A model generated the notes under the pieces. It was not told the origin of the DNA and ran no database searches. It was given only the letters and a program-made list of their open reading frames with translations. DNA of 64,000 bases, from positions 1,464,601 through 1,528,600 of the forward strand of contig NW_011887294.1 in the NCBI RefSeq assembly GCF_000151315.2, given 5' to 3'. The translations under genes were made by a program, and so were the position numbers. This document shows positions 13,224 to 27,029 of this stretch, piece by piece (position 1 is the stretch's first letter; each line of letters starts with the position of its first letter). The DNA is from Capsaspora owczarzaki ATCC 30864. Its lineage: Eukaryota; Opisthokonta; Filasterea.

Positions 13224-14874
13224 ATGGCCGCCGTTGATGTGGTTGGACGGCTTGTTGCGACTGCGCTTCAGCCGCTGCTCCTGAGCGCAACCCAACCATC
13301 ATCCTCATCAGCATCAGCATCAGTCACGGCGCAGGAGAAGCTCTGGGACGTGCTCAGCTCGACCGCTCGACCAGCGGCAGTGCGATGCCCAGCACAGCAA
13401 CAACCAGCGACGACGACGACGACGACGACGACCGCTCACTCAGCCAACATTAGTAGTGCTACCAGCAACAACAGTAGTGGCAACAGCAGCAGTAGCTCGG
13501 CGAACGCGCTGCGGATGATGATGATGATGAACGGTCCGCTGCTGCCAACCAAAGCGTAATGCTCTGATCAACCATCAGTTTTCAATGGAAAGGCAGTCAA
13601 CTCACGACGACGACGACGTTTGTTGTTGCTATGATGTGTGCGATTGGTCCTGTTTTGTTGTTTGTGCTTGTGGTGGAATGGCAGGGGCGACGATCTGCTT
13701 TCCGACGAGCCAGTGCAAGACGTTGTCGCTGCTGCTGCGGCTGCTGCTGGTGCTGCTCCGACGACCACCCAAACAGCTGCTGCGTTGGACGATACAAATT
13801 CATCCAAGAAGCGCCTGTGGGACGTCGTCACGTCAGGCGAAATCAAGCGAGCAAAGCAATGGCGGGGCGCACCCGGCGAACGAGCGCTCTTTTTGGCGTT
13901 GAAGATGGATCCGAACACGGTAAAACGTTTGCTGCAAGAACAAGCTGAGAGCATTTGGGGGAAAAAGCTGGAAGCGATTGTGACTCATCGACCCAAGTTA
14001 CTTCCGGCATGCGGCAGGTTCCATTACCAGTTGTGCAGAAGATTGACATGGGAACGGTGAGTTGTTTGACATTTTTGTGTCCGGTTTCGAGCGCCATCGA
14101 AATCGCACGTCTCACATTTCAACACCTCCTTTCGACTACAGCACCAAAAGCATCACTCCAAGACCGGTTCTACTGCCACTGCTGCCGCAGCAGCCTCAGC
14201 AGTGAGTGACAACAGCAGCGGTTGCCAAATCATTTGTGACCAAAAGTCGCCACGCTCACTCAATTCTGTTTTTTTTCCCCTTCTAATCTTGCCAGACGTT
14301 CGATCTTCAAGATGATTTTGGATTCTTTGGGGGTTCTGCTGGTAAGAACAACAAAAAACCAACTTGAGAACTTGAGAACTTGTGCAATGTCTGCCTTCGC
14401 TCATTTTTTGTGCTTTCCTCCCCCCTCCACCTTCCCCAAACAGCTGCCGATGCTCCCCAGTCCAACGCTCGACCCAGTGTTCCGTCTGGTGGACTGTTGG
14501 ACTTTTCCTTGTTCGACGAACCAGCAGCTCCAAGCGTTAGTGCGACGGCCGGACGATCACTTCACCGGCCTCCTTCCAGCGCGCCGCAACCATCGTCGCT
14601 CGCGTTGCTGGATGACGAATTCCTAGGTTTTTCTTCGGCCTCTGTTCCGCCTGCTCACCCGAGCGCAGGAACCCTAGTCGATCCTGCCAAGGCGTCGGTT
14701 CTAGCCAGCTTGCCAGCGTCGTTCCTGGGTGCAACAATTCCATCAAGCGCGGCTGCTCCGCCTCTCAGCGATCAAGCCAAACGTTTGCTAAGTGGATTGC
14801 CCGATTATTCTTATATGCATTCGCACGTCCTCATGTTTCCCACGAGAGATGTCCAGAACAGTATGATTTTGTGA
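13224..14874 (+). CDS. AFTPH: Aftiphilin-like clathrin-adaptor accessory protein
   Basis: Six exons, 13224-13555, 13685-13919, 14018-14056, 14142-14201, 14296-14341 and 14444-14874, join in phase to about 380 residues. Aftiphilin binds clathrin and AP-1/AP-2 ears on trans-Golgi and endocytic vesicles. The clathrin-binding-box domain is recognisable: LWDVVTSG, KQWRG..ERALFLALKMD, VPLPVVQKIDMG, and near the C-terminus LLSGLPDYSYMHSHVLMFP, which matches the human AGLPDLTFMHAKVLMFP stretch closely. DDFGFFGG and LLDFSLFDE resemble adaptor-ear and clathrin-box peptides. The protein is much shorter than human aftiphilin (over 900 residues), which has a long N-terminal disordered region; here that part is a 110-residue Ser/Thr/Asn-rich segment. 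Exon 3 is only 39 nt, chosen because it restores the VPLPVV motif in phase. Confidence 0.87.
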
Positions 14875-15093
14875 CGAAAATTGCGCTAAAGCTCATTTCA
14901 TGTTGTAAAGATTACGCTGTCAGTTCTAGAAATTATCGCTACCAGCTCTTCACTAAGCATGTATTGAAAAAGTAAACTGAGAAAGTCAAAAGTATAATAC
15001 AGTTCTAAGGGAAAGATGGTGGTGTGTTGATCCGGAGGTTTTTTTTTTTTTTTTTTTTTTTGTTTTTTCCCTTTTCCGACATTTTTTGTCCAA

Positions 15094-18000
15094 TTAAACG
15101 GCGCTTTCCGAATCTCCACCCTCGGGAACATGGACGAGCAGTGGGGCATGCCGCAGCTGCTCTTGCTCGGCCTGAAGCATTTGAAGAGACTTGCGGCGGC
15201 CAAAGCCACTGATTTCCGTAAAGGCACTGAGGTTTGACGGATCGCCGCCTTGACGACGGTTGCTCTCCATTACCTGAATCACGACATCCGGGAAAGAAAG
15301 CTGAACGTGGTCAGCAGCGCTGCCATGCTCGGCAACTGATGCATCTGCTACCGGGCTGGCCTCGTGCACAGCAAGTCGAGACCCGAAAGAGACATGGCCA
15401 GCAGCAACGTCACCCACTGTTTTGCGACGCGGTGGCAGCTCGGCGTAGCCCTCATTCTCGTCAAACGCCTCGGACTCGTCACTGCCGGAGAGGCAGAGCG
15501 GTTCTGAGAACAAGTCACGGGAACTCTGGGAGCCCAAGAGGGACAAGGGGCGAGGCGCTCGCAGCCGGCCGGTCGCAGTCACAGCAGCCATGATGCGGCG
15601 ACGAACAGCTCGCCGACGAAGCTCGTCGGGCTTTGCGCTCGGCGAGCTCGCATGAAGCGCAAAGGCACCTTCTCCGGCAGCGCCAGAGCTGACGGAAGCC
15701 TTCGGCGAGCCAGGAGACGACGACGGCGGCGACTGGGTCTTGTTGTTGTTGTTGTTGTTGTTGTTGGTGTGGCCACCGTCTGCGCTCGGCAGGGGTTGGG
15801 CAGAGCCGTGCGACCCGCCAAAGGATTGCATTCGAAGCAACGCTCCCTTCACTCCTCCAGTGGCAATCAGTCTGCGCCGCAAGTCCGAGCTCGCAAGCTG
15901 AGCCCACTTGGATGTGGGTGGGCGCGGCCCAAACACCTTCTTGCCCTTGACGCCCAGCAAAAAGTACGTGACGCAGTCGCCAATGCCTTTGATGTACCTC
16001 GATTCGCGCACTTGAAACTCAAACGAGTCCTTGAGAATATGGTATGTGGCCTCGCTCACGCAAATCTTGCCCGGTTCGCCGTTGCTTTCCATGCGGCTGG
16101 CAGTGTTGACCGTATCGCCCCACAAGTCGTAGGCAAACTTGCGCGTTCCGACAACACCGGCAATCACGGGGCCCGTGTGAATGCCAATACGCATTTGCAG
16201 TGGCGTGCCATTGATGCCCATGATCTCCATTCGCTGGACATTGAGTGCGAACAAGGCAACGCGCTGGACGTGATTCGGGTAGTAGGTGGGGCATCCGCAG
16301 CATGCCATATCTGCAACACAAAGTTGTCACACAAGTTTGTTGTTAGTGTCAGCGCAGAAAACAGCTCTCAGGAAAAAAAAAAACAAAACAAAACAAAAAA
16401 AAAAAAACTCCCCTGCTCTCGAAAACGTTGAACTTGACCTTCCCCGAATCACAAAACCCCCCATCTACGCAGAAGCGCCGCCTGCCAACAACTTACACGC
16501 ATCACCGATGGTCTTGATCTTTTCCAGCTTGTGCTCATCGGCAAGCTTGTCCATCATGGTAAAGAGCTGGTTGAGCATGCTGACAACATCAGCAGGCGAC
16601 GCGCTATGCGACATGGCGCTAAAGCCCACAATATCCGAGAAAAACACGGTCGCCTCTGGGTGCAAATCGCCGATAAAGTTGACGTCTTCTTGCAAGCGCT
16701 TTGCAACCGAGATGGGGAGAATATTATACAGCAGCGACTCGGCGCGACGCTTCTCGTCCTCGAGCTCGAGCGTGCGCTCTTCGACAATGTCCTCGAGATG
16801 GGTGCTGTACTTTTCGAGCATGAAAGCCATGCGCTCCAACAGGGACTGGCCTGCAATCCGACCCATGGCTTCGAGTTCGCGCACAACCTCGTTGAACTGG
16901 TCAAATCGATTTGCGGGCTCGGGCTCCCAGCAACGCCGCGCAATTGCAGCCATGCTGTGCAACTGTGGATCATCCGAGCGACTGACAACCTCCAGATCTG
17001 GTCGCACAAGAATGCGGTGACGGAGCGAAAACTGGCTGCCAAAGGTCGTGGTTGTTCCATAAAAGTTCCCGCGCCCGCTGGTTGTGCTGAAATTGTCCGC
17101 AATGGCACTCAGGCTCTGATGAGATGGCGAATGACCGCGAGAAGCCTGACCCGAGCGATCAGGTCCGCGACCAAGCCCTGGAAGGCTCGAATCGCTCTGG
17201 TGCGCAATGTGCGAGCGAGCCTCCCTCGGTGGTGCATCGCCAGTGTCTTCAACACTGTCGTCTTCAGAATCCAAGTGGAAGGACTGCGAACGAACGCGAG
17301 ACTCGGAATCCTGGTGAGCAGACTGCGCACGGTGGCGAGACTCGGAATCCAAGTGAACAGACTGCGAGCGCAGACGAGGCTCCGACACCGAGCCGGTGGA
17401 CTGACGGGCCGAAGCGGTGTGCCCAAAGGACGACGTTCCAGCAACGCTGCCTCGAAGGCTCGTCGTTGGGTGCACCGCTGCACCAGCAACAATCCGCCTT
17501 CGGAGCTGGTCGGAGGTCAGCTCGGGCAAGTGGCTGTAGGGAATGTGATGGCCATCCAGCAACTCCCACAGAATAATGCCAAAGGAGTACATGTCTGCCT
17601 TGAACCAGTCAATCGTATGCAAGTCAAGCTCGAGATAGCTGCGCTCGGAAGCATTCGAACGCGTGTCCGATGGCCGAGCCACGTCATCCTCGTCATCGTC
17701 GTCCGGCATGTCAAGCGCGAGGATTTCTGGTGCGACCCACAGAAACGGCGCTCCATGAACGGTGCCGCCGAGGTACCCGTTTGGAAGAGATGGCCCCCCG
17801 ACCGGCGGCACGGAGCTCGCGCTCGCGCTCATGGCAAACGCAGCGGGGTTTGGTGAAGGCGAGCGCAGCATTACTGGAGGACCAGCCGGAACAGCCAAGA
17901 GAGACGATGGGTGCGTCGGTGTGCCTTGCTGCTGCTGCTGCTGCTGCTGCTGGGTCTGCTGCTGATGTTGCGGCGAGCCTGGCGGAGAGTGAGACACTGG

Positions 18001-21000
18001 AATGGCAGGCGCGCTCAGTGCCTTGTGTGCACGACCGAGAGCGGCCGCTATTCCATTGGAGCTTCGCGGCGTGGTTGGCGAGGAGGCAGATGCTCCATTG
18101 GTCGCGTCTGGACCGATCAAGTCGATGGCAAGCGACCCGGAGGGCGACGAGGATCGCTCCGTAGGCAAACTTGCGACGGTAGGCTGGTGGTTGGCAGGGT
18201 TGCCCGAGAACAGCATATCGGCACGCGACTCGCCCATGATCGAGTGGAGCCCAAATCCTGAAATTTTGCACACAAAGCGATCGTCGACAAGGATTTTGCT
18301 GGAACGCAGCCGTCCGTGTGCGATGCCACGCTCATGCAAAAATGCCAGACCTCGGGCAGCGTCCATGGCCATGCAAAATTTAAAATGAATATCCAGCGGA
18401 ATGCTCGAGAATCGCAGCACGTCGGCGAGACTGCCTTTTGCGCAGTAGTCAAACACGAGGTAGCGAGGCGTCGGGGGCACACGCGTGCAGCCATGAAACT
18501 CAACCACGTTCGGGTGTCGCAGCTCTCGCAACTTGACAAAGTCTGGGGCAAGCCGGTTGAGCAGGCTGGCTTCTTCGACCTCGGGATTGGCTGAAGGTTG
18601 AGCAACCCAGCGAGCCCGTTGTCTCAAGCGCTGCGTCGAAGCTTGCATGGCGCTACTGATTTTCGCAGCCGTGGAGCGACGGAAGAGGGCGTTTTTACCA
18701 TTTGGAGGGAATTGGGATCCGCCACCACCACCAGAGGAGAGCTCCTCCATGGCAAACTCCTCAGAACCAGAGCTTCCGTTGGAGGCGCTTCCATCGTTGC
18801 CCGCATTGTTTCCGCCATTGGGAGAGCCGATCGTATGGGGGCTACTTCGTCGAACAACGGCCATGGTGAGCGGCGTGTAGCGAATCAAGTACACGAGTTT
18901 GTGCTCAAACCGAGCCGTGTGAGGAACGTTGTCCACCACCTCAATGTCGGTAAGCGCATTAAAGTCTATCTGCCATTGCTGCAGGGCCTCAAGCTCTTTC
19001 TGCCGCTTGTACTGCCGCTGGCGCCACACGGTCAAGCCAACCAGCGCAACAATGACAATCGCCATGACAATGAGGCCAGCGATCGCGCCAGGACTCAGAA
19101 CGTCCTCCTCGCCGGCAGCAGGATTGCGAATGTTCGGATAGGCAGCGTCAATCAGCGCCTGCTGGGCCGTTGCCAGCTTGTCCAATGCAGCTTTGGAGCT
19201 CATGTCGCCGAAAAGAGCACGAGTCACATAGCGATTGGTCATGTCGATGAGTGCAGGTGCTTCTTTCAAGCCCCACGTCCCGGAGGCGAATGGATACGCG
19301 AGCGAATACACGTTGGTGAGCATGTCGTTGGAGCTGAGCTGAAGTAGAACGATGATCGCCACAACCCAAGTCAAGTCTGCAGTGCAATCTGGCGGACTGG
19401 CAGTGGCTGAAACGGGGGAGGCGAAGGAGGCTGCGGTAGATGTCGGCACCGACGACGACGACGACGACGACGACGAGGAGGTCGAATTGTTCACGCACAA
19501 CAGATCAAGCAGTACCGAAATGGCATCCTCCAAGTTTTGACCTAGCTGCAACAATGTAGAACTGACCGAGAGACCGCTACAAGACTGCGACCAAAAGGCT
19601 TGGTTTTCCCACCGCGAAATGTAGTTGACCAGCGCGGAGGCCTCGGCGACATACGGGGATCCATTCACAACGGCAATGCCATAACCACCCATCAAGTTTC
19701 GTCTCTGAGGGAGCTCTGTGCCAGCGAGCGTGGATTGCTGAAAGGCCGGGATGGCGAACACACCAAGATCGTTGTTGTTGGTGAAGCACTTTTGCCATTG
19801 AGGGCCTCCAACAATGGACGAGTCGGTGCTATTGACGTGAGGGATCGAACTGCTCCATAGCTGCAAAAAGGCGACTTTGCCCGAGCAAAACAGCTCGATA
19901 TTTCGCTCAATCTCGTTGGTTGCGTCTGGAGGGGATTGGAGCCCAACAAACGCGTCGTCCGTTGGCCCAGTGGCGACAAGTTGCTTGATGAGCTCAAGAG
20001 CGGCCACGTTGACTGGAGAGTTGATGTAGCCTTCCACTTCGTAGGTGGTCGGATTCCACAGCGCACCACTTGCAAGATACGCATACGTCAAGAAGAGCGA
20101 AAACGAGCGGTCTTGGCAGGTAGAAAGCGAGTCCCCATTGTGTTGGGTACACCAGCTGGCTGAAAAGCCAAACTGAGTAATGTTGTGTTGTTGCAGAAAC
20201 TCGGCTTGCTTCACCAGCTGCTGCAGCGATAGCGGAGGGCGGTAAATGTGTGTCTTGCACAGGCCGAGATATACGAGCTCCACGGGGCAAACATCAGCGG
20301 TCTGCTGAACATAGAAGAGGTCGTTTGTTTTCGTGTCGTTCAGTTGGGCGGCGACGCGTGCACCCTCAATCATTGGCGTCAACCGAAACATGATTGTTTG
20401 CACGTCGCCTTCCAGCGGATAGCCATATGCGTTTTGAGAAGTCTGAGGGTACTGTTAAACACGAGCAATCAAGCAAGAACGGGAAACCAAAAGGAGCAAC
20501 AAGGAATGAAGGAGAACAAACAAGGGGGGGGGGATGGCTCCAAAAGAAGAAATCAAAAGAAGACGAAGCAAAAAAAAAGCGAAAAAAGACGACTTGAAAT
20601 ACTCACACTAAAGAATGCAGTCGTGCCAGAATTGACCCAGTCCGAAGAAGGGTTGCTGGCCACAGGGGTCCAGCGCGTGACAAGACTGCTGTTGACCGCA
20701 TACGGTAGCCACTGCCATACCAAGCGAGGACGAAAACAAAAGTGAATGAACCAAGGTGAGACAAAATTGGACAGCGAACAGCGTCAAAGCAGAATCCATC
20801 CACCCTACCATTTCGTTGAACATGACCAAATCATAGTCTAAGATGGATGCACTTGCAGACTGATTCGAATACAGAATGTCAAACCTGCAACAAACAAAAA
20901 AAAAAAAAAAACGAAAACAAAAACAAAGTGAGATTTGCAAAATCGTACCATCTCATTTCAACAATAACAGACAGCATGGAAGCGCCAAAAGAGCGTGAGA

Positions 21001-21853
21001 TAGAGAGGAAGGCACATCATCAGAGGCTGACGTGTATGCCTTTTTTTTTTCGTCACCCTGACAATCTGCGCAGATTTCGCATTGGAAAAGGGGGGGGGAT
21101 TGCCGCTTACCACGTCGAATACGGCAGACAATCAATTTCAACCGCCGCAATGTCCGCGTCGAAAGCCGCGACGAGATTGCGAAACTCGCTGCACGAGGGC
21201 GAATCATGCCAGAGAACGCGCAGGACGGGTGGCAGAAGGTACGCGCTGCTGCTGCTGCTGTCTGAGGCGGCTGCCTCGCCCTCACGCCGCTCAGCACTGC
21301 TACGACGACTGCTGCGAGTGCGAGTGCGAGTGCGCGGCTGGCCCGCACCCATCTGCTGCTGCCGACGTAGCTTCTTCCTCTGCAAAAGCTGCTCGCGGCC
21401 GCTCAGCTCCTCGTCGCTGCGCACGGCGCGGTTTGTGACTGCTCGGAGCCACGCAGATGACAGGGCGGTCGGGTCGCTTTCGCCTCGCTCCTGCCGCCGC
21501 CGCCGCCGGTCGACGACGCGGGCAAGGGCCTCGGGTGTGACTGCGTCTCCTTCTTGCTGTTGCTGGTGCTCATTGTCTGGCACAGCACCCGCGGACGTGA
21601 GCTCGAGGTAGGCGAGAACGTGCTCAATGGCGCGCTCGCTCGGCGGGGCAGTCGCCTGCTCAGTCCACGCCTGCGCCGCTTTTGCCAGCGCCGCCCACTT
21701 GCTGTTGCTGCTGTGGTCGGCTGATGGCCCTGCCCGTCGACCCGGTGGCCGAGCGCGGTCGGAGTGTGCGTCTGCAGCGAGCACTGCGGTTGTTGCCACG
21801 AGCCACAAAAGTAGCAGCAGCAAAAGCCGAGCCACTGAACGCTGGTTCCTCAT
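15094..21853 (-). CDS. Receptor-type class III cyclase with solute-binding-protein ectodomain
   Basis: Five exons in transcript order, 21853-21111, 20884-20809, 20711-20607, 20451-16497 and 16310-15094, give about 2,031 residues. A signal peptide (RLLLLLLLWLVATTAVLA) precedes an ectodomain ending near residue 760. From about residue 225 this resembles bacterial family 1 sugar-binding proteins: YDLVMFNEMWLPYA, YGYPLEGD, FCSGKVAFLQLW and LMGGYGIAVV. One membrane helix (GAIAGLIVMAIVIVALVG) follows. A kinase-homology domain has HGRLRSSKILVD and GFG instead of HRD and DFG, so it is a pseudokinase like that of receptor guanylyl cyclases. The catalytic domain (about 1545-1800) has FFSDIVGFSAM, KIKTIGDAYM, YDLWGDTVNTASRMESNG. 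Lys and Asp at the two base-selecting positions predict ATP rather than GTP as substrate. A basic, disordered tail ends the protein. Confidence 0.9.
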
Positions 21854-22522
21854 CACCCCCTCCGCAGCAACGCAGCAAAAAAAAAACAACACCACAAAAA
21901 ATACAACAAAACAGACACAGAAAAAAGAGAACAATAAGAATGAAAAGAAAAGAAAAGAAAAGAAAGAAAAACACTGCGAATCGGGCAACAAAAAGAAAGA
22001 ACGGAACCCAAAAAAAAAAAAAAAAAAAAAAAAAAGCGAGACTGCGAATTTCCATTGAGTTTGATGCTTGTTTTTTTTTTTTTTTTTTTTTTTTGATTTG
22101 CTGCGTTTTGTTGCTCGTCAAACAAAAAAGCACAACAACAAAAAATTGTGGGTCATTTTGTTGTTTGGTGCGTCAAATGCGTGTGCTCATCGTTGAAAAG
22201 CCGTGAAAAGCCGTGAAAAGCTGTGCGATCGGGGTGAAACGATGAAAGGCTCCAGATTTAACCCTTCACTCATGTCGTTGGGGTTTTCGCAGTTGCATCC
22301 ATCCAACACCGATGGTTGAGTTTTGTTTTTGCATCATCAAAAGACAACAACACATGCACATTGCTGCTTTGTACGTGAGCTGGCTTCTCATTCTTCCTTT
22401 GTACTTCTTCCTTCTTTCTTTACCAATAACAACACACAAAGAGAACTGCGAAAAAAACGGAACCCCCGCTCCCTCAGTCACACACACACCTCACCTCACC
22501 TCATCTCACCTGCGATTGGACA
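21854..22522. promoter_or_regulatory. Divergent 5' region of the receptor cyclase and POLDIP2
   Basis: About 670 bp between divergent start codons. It holds A-runs (22009-22035), a T-run of about 24 (22071-22094) and a short imperfect repeat GCCGTGAAAAGCCGTGAAAAGC around 22199-22222. No clear TATA box; the homopolymers may act as nucleosome-excluding promoter elements, which is inference. Confidence 0.4.
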
Positions 22523-24526
22523 ATGACCACAGTGATGATGTCGATGACAATGGCATCCACTGCCGCGACACGGACGGCGACGGCACTGCGACGCGGAAGA
22601 CTGCCGCTGCTGCGGTCATCAGTCGCGCTCGTCACGGCTTCGTCCTACTCGACGTCCGCTCGACCCGCGATCGCCGCTTCATCAGCATTGCTACGAGCCA
22701 GCCACACACGCTGCTCCATGGCATCGGCTCCATCCTCTGCGCAATGCAGCGTCCATACTCTCCTCATCCTATCGTCTCGACTCGTCCTTCATCGCGAGCC
22801 ATGTCGTCCTCTTTCTCATCGTCGTCCTCCACTCCGACGACACCGTCCTCTATGTTACGCATAGCATCAACGAGAGCACATCAAAGTGAATTGGATGGCC
22901 GAGTCTGGCGAACTGGCTCTGGCAACTGGGAACTGGGAACTGGAACTGGGTTGTCTGCCCTTCCTTTGGATTCTGCCGCTATGGCCTCTGTGGGCGTCAA
23001 ACATCCTATATCTCACACTGGCCGAACTCCTGATTGCACATCTGGATTGTTTGTTGCTTGTTTTGCCTAAAAAAAAAATCCTTGGCTTAGATCTCCGGTT
23101 GTTGCAATCGGTCGCTTGCTGGACGCAACGCAGGGCACTGCACCATTCACTTACTCGCCAGGACAGGTAAGAACCTGCCTCAAACAGTCGCGCCACTGAC
23201 AATCTAACACATTGCAAACAAAAAAGTCACGTTGGCACGACGCCGGGGTGGTCTCTCTTGCATAGCTTGTGAAGAACTCACTCCGTTTCCAATTTCGTTG
23301 CTCGCTCTGCTTGACAGCTCTTCATCCACCGTTTGTTCGGATATCGATGCGTCGTCATTGATTACTGGCAGGCGGATCTTGTTGTCACACAGCCATCCTC
23401 GTCCACAAGCAACGCCACTGCGACTGCACACCCCAGTTTGGCCGCTTTGACGGCTGGGTTGCCGCAGCCTCCCATGGACGCCTCTTTTCGAGCACCATCC
23501 GTAACGCCATCCTCGCCACACGACGAAACGACCTCCATTACAGAGCCTGGTGCCAAGCACATAATTGACCTCGTTCGCTCGGCGATGCGGAAGAAGGACT
23601 ATTACATTGCCGTGCCAGATTTGAAGGATCGCACCGAGCGGCATACCGCATCGTTCTTGTTTGTTGCCCCGGAAGATATGATTCCGTATCTACCAATCGC
23701 CTCACACACGTTCTATTCGCCAATTCTTCACGAGTGGTTTCACGCCCTGCCCGCTTCCCCTCCTCCCGCTTCTCAGCAGCAGTCCGGTGCGCCCAAGCAG
23801 TCACGTTTCTCGAAATCCAAGCAGTCGCAACAGCAGCAACAGCAGCAACAACAGCAGCAACAACAGCAACAGCAACAACCACCGCAGCGACATCAGCAAC
23901 AACAGCCGACACAAACTCGACAATAATCTCAACCCAACGAAGCCGAACCAACAATCGTCACGGATGTTGTGCCATCGGACGCCCCTGTCCAGTCTGCGGC
24001 GCCAGCCAAATCCTCCAGCAGTGGAAAGCCTGCCATCCCGAAGATTGACTACGTTCGCTATGTGCCCACTGGCAAACTGAACCCGCTTCGAGCGCGAACA
24101 GCAACGGTGAGGCAGTATTCCAAGGTTTATGTCCAAACCACGGACAGCATCCGGGTGACTGTCGTCCCCTGGTACTTTGGCTTTACTGCTGCACACAACT
24201 CGTTTGTCTGGACTGTCAACCTTGTGATTGAGAATCTTGGGGACGCCACAGTGCAGCTGCGACGACGCCACTGGACCATCACCGATGCGAGCGGCCGCAT
24301 GCGCGAGGTCAGTGGATCGGGTGTCGCGCACGGTGCCGAGCCGGTCTTTGTGCCGAATTCTTCTTCGAGCTACGAGTACACCATGGGCGTCGAGTCTACA
24401 ACTAGCCACGGCAACATGAAGGGAATGTACGAATTCGACGTGATCGAGCCGAACAAGACTTCCAAGCTATTCGTCAACGTTCCACAGTTTGTGCTCGAGT
24501 CCCCACCATTCACGCACGACAACTGA
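22523..24526 (+). CDS. POLDIP2: POLDIP2-like mitochondrial protein (YccV and ApaG domains)
   Basis: Proposed exons 22523-22614, 23091-23166, 23318-23786 and 23943-24526 close in frame to about 406 residues (human 368). The first exon encodes an Arg-rich, acid-free N-terminus (TATALRRGRLPLLR) typical of a mitochondrial presequence. The YccV-like domain follows: AIGRLLDA, YSPGQLFIHRLFGYRCVV, then DYYIAVPDLKDR and EDMIPYLPI. The C-terminal ApaG beta-sandwich shows TTDSIRVTVVPWYFG, NLVIENLGDATVQLRRRHW, GSGVAHGAEPVF and the G-x-M-x-G-x-Y/F motif. POLDIP2 is reported in mitochondrial protein turnover and primase-polymerase/DNA polymerase interactions. The donor of exon 1 (GTCATC) is unusual and that exon is the weakest part. 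The last intron is a CAG/CAA repeat region (see findings). Confidence 0.87.
23826..23880 (+). repeat. CAG/CAA trinucleotide repeat
   Basis: About 18 mixed CAG/CAA units starting after the AAGCAGTCG triplets, followed by further Gln codons to about 23923. Read in the POLDIP2 frame it would encode polyglutamine, but an in-frame TAA at 23924-23926 follows, and a GTGCGC..GAAG intron (23787-23942) would remove the tract. Confidence 0.9.
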
Positions 24527-24914
24527 GGATCGATCTGCGTGATTATCCATTGAAATATTCTGCTCCTCCCCCCCTTCCCGACCTCTGCTTTTTGGCTCGC
24601 TCCCCACTCTTCCTCCCATGCAACGTGCAGTGCCCACGCAACAGGGCGAGCGAAGGTTTGTAGTGAAGTGCAAAAAGTCTGCTGGAGGCGGGGATGGGTA
24701 GTTTGATTCTTTTCATGATTTTCTACATGTTCGTCGTCCTATCGCTTCGTTTCACAATGTTCCGTTGCCGTTGTTTTGTGCTCCTGCGTTTTCGTCATGC
24801 AAAGTAAAAGTGTTTCTTAACAAAAAAACCCCCGCCCTTGCACCCCCCTCGATCGAAACGATAAGAATGGCATGATTCTGCACTTGTAAGAGAATATAAA
24901 CTAACAACTTGCAT
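24527..24914. other. Convergent 3' spacer of POLDIP2 and TGS1
   Basis: About 390 bp separating the stop codons of two convergent genes. It is T/C-rich with short C-runs and contains no frame or RNA gene that I can support; 3' untranslated regions of both genes are expected here. Confidence 0.5.
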
Positions 24915-26705
<1,791 letters not shown>

Positions 26706-27029
26706 GGCGAGAGACCAAAGAAAGACTGACTTGACTGCATTGCACAACACTTCTCAAAGCAAGACACTCAGGTGCGTGCAACAGGAGATTGACACAGAAA
26801 TGCCAACCAAGTCCGACAAGACGGAAAGGACGGAAAGGATGAATAGGTTTTACCAAATATGACACAAAAACACCGTTCACGAGAGACCCGAAAACGCCGT
26901 GCAGCCATGCACGCACAGCACAGCGAAACAAAGAGACAGCTACAAAAAACACAACAAAAAGCGCGAAACGACTTGACGACGACGACGCAGTCAAGGAAGA
27001 GGAGAGGGGCCATTTTTTTTTTTGTTTTT
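26706..27029. other. Spacer between TGS1 start and CSK stop
   Basis: About 320 bp with both flanking genes on the minus strand. It should hold the CSK polyadenylation region and the TGS1 promoter. I see no additional gene. Confidence 0.45.

Noticed and set aside
15094-21853. Ectodomain of the cyclase as an animal-type natriuretic-peptide (ANF) receptor domain
   Set aside because: Motifs such as YDLVMFNEMW, FCSGKVAFLQLW and MGGYGIAVV follow the order of family 1 bacterial solute-binding proteins and not that of ANF receptors.
20900-21990. An upstream start for the cyclase at 21991
   Set aside because: The extra 46 residues are Phe/Ser-rich translation of T-runs. Starting at 21853 puts a standard signal peptide at the very N-terminus.
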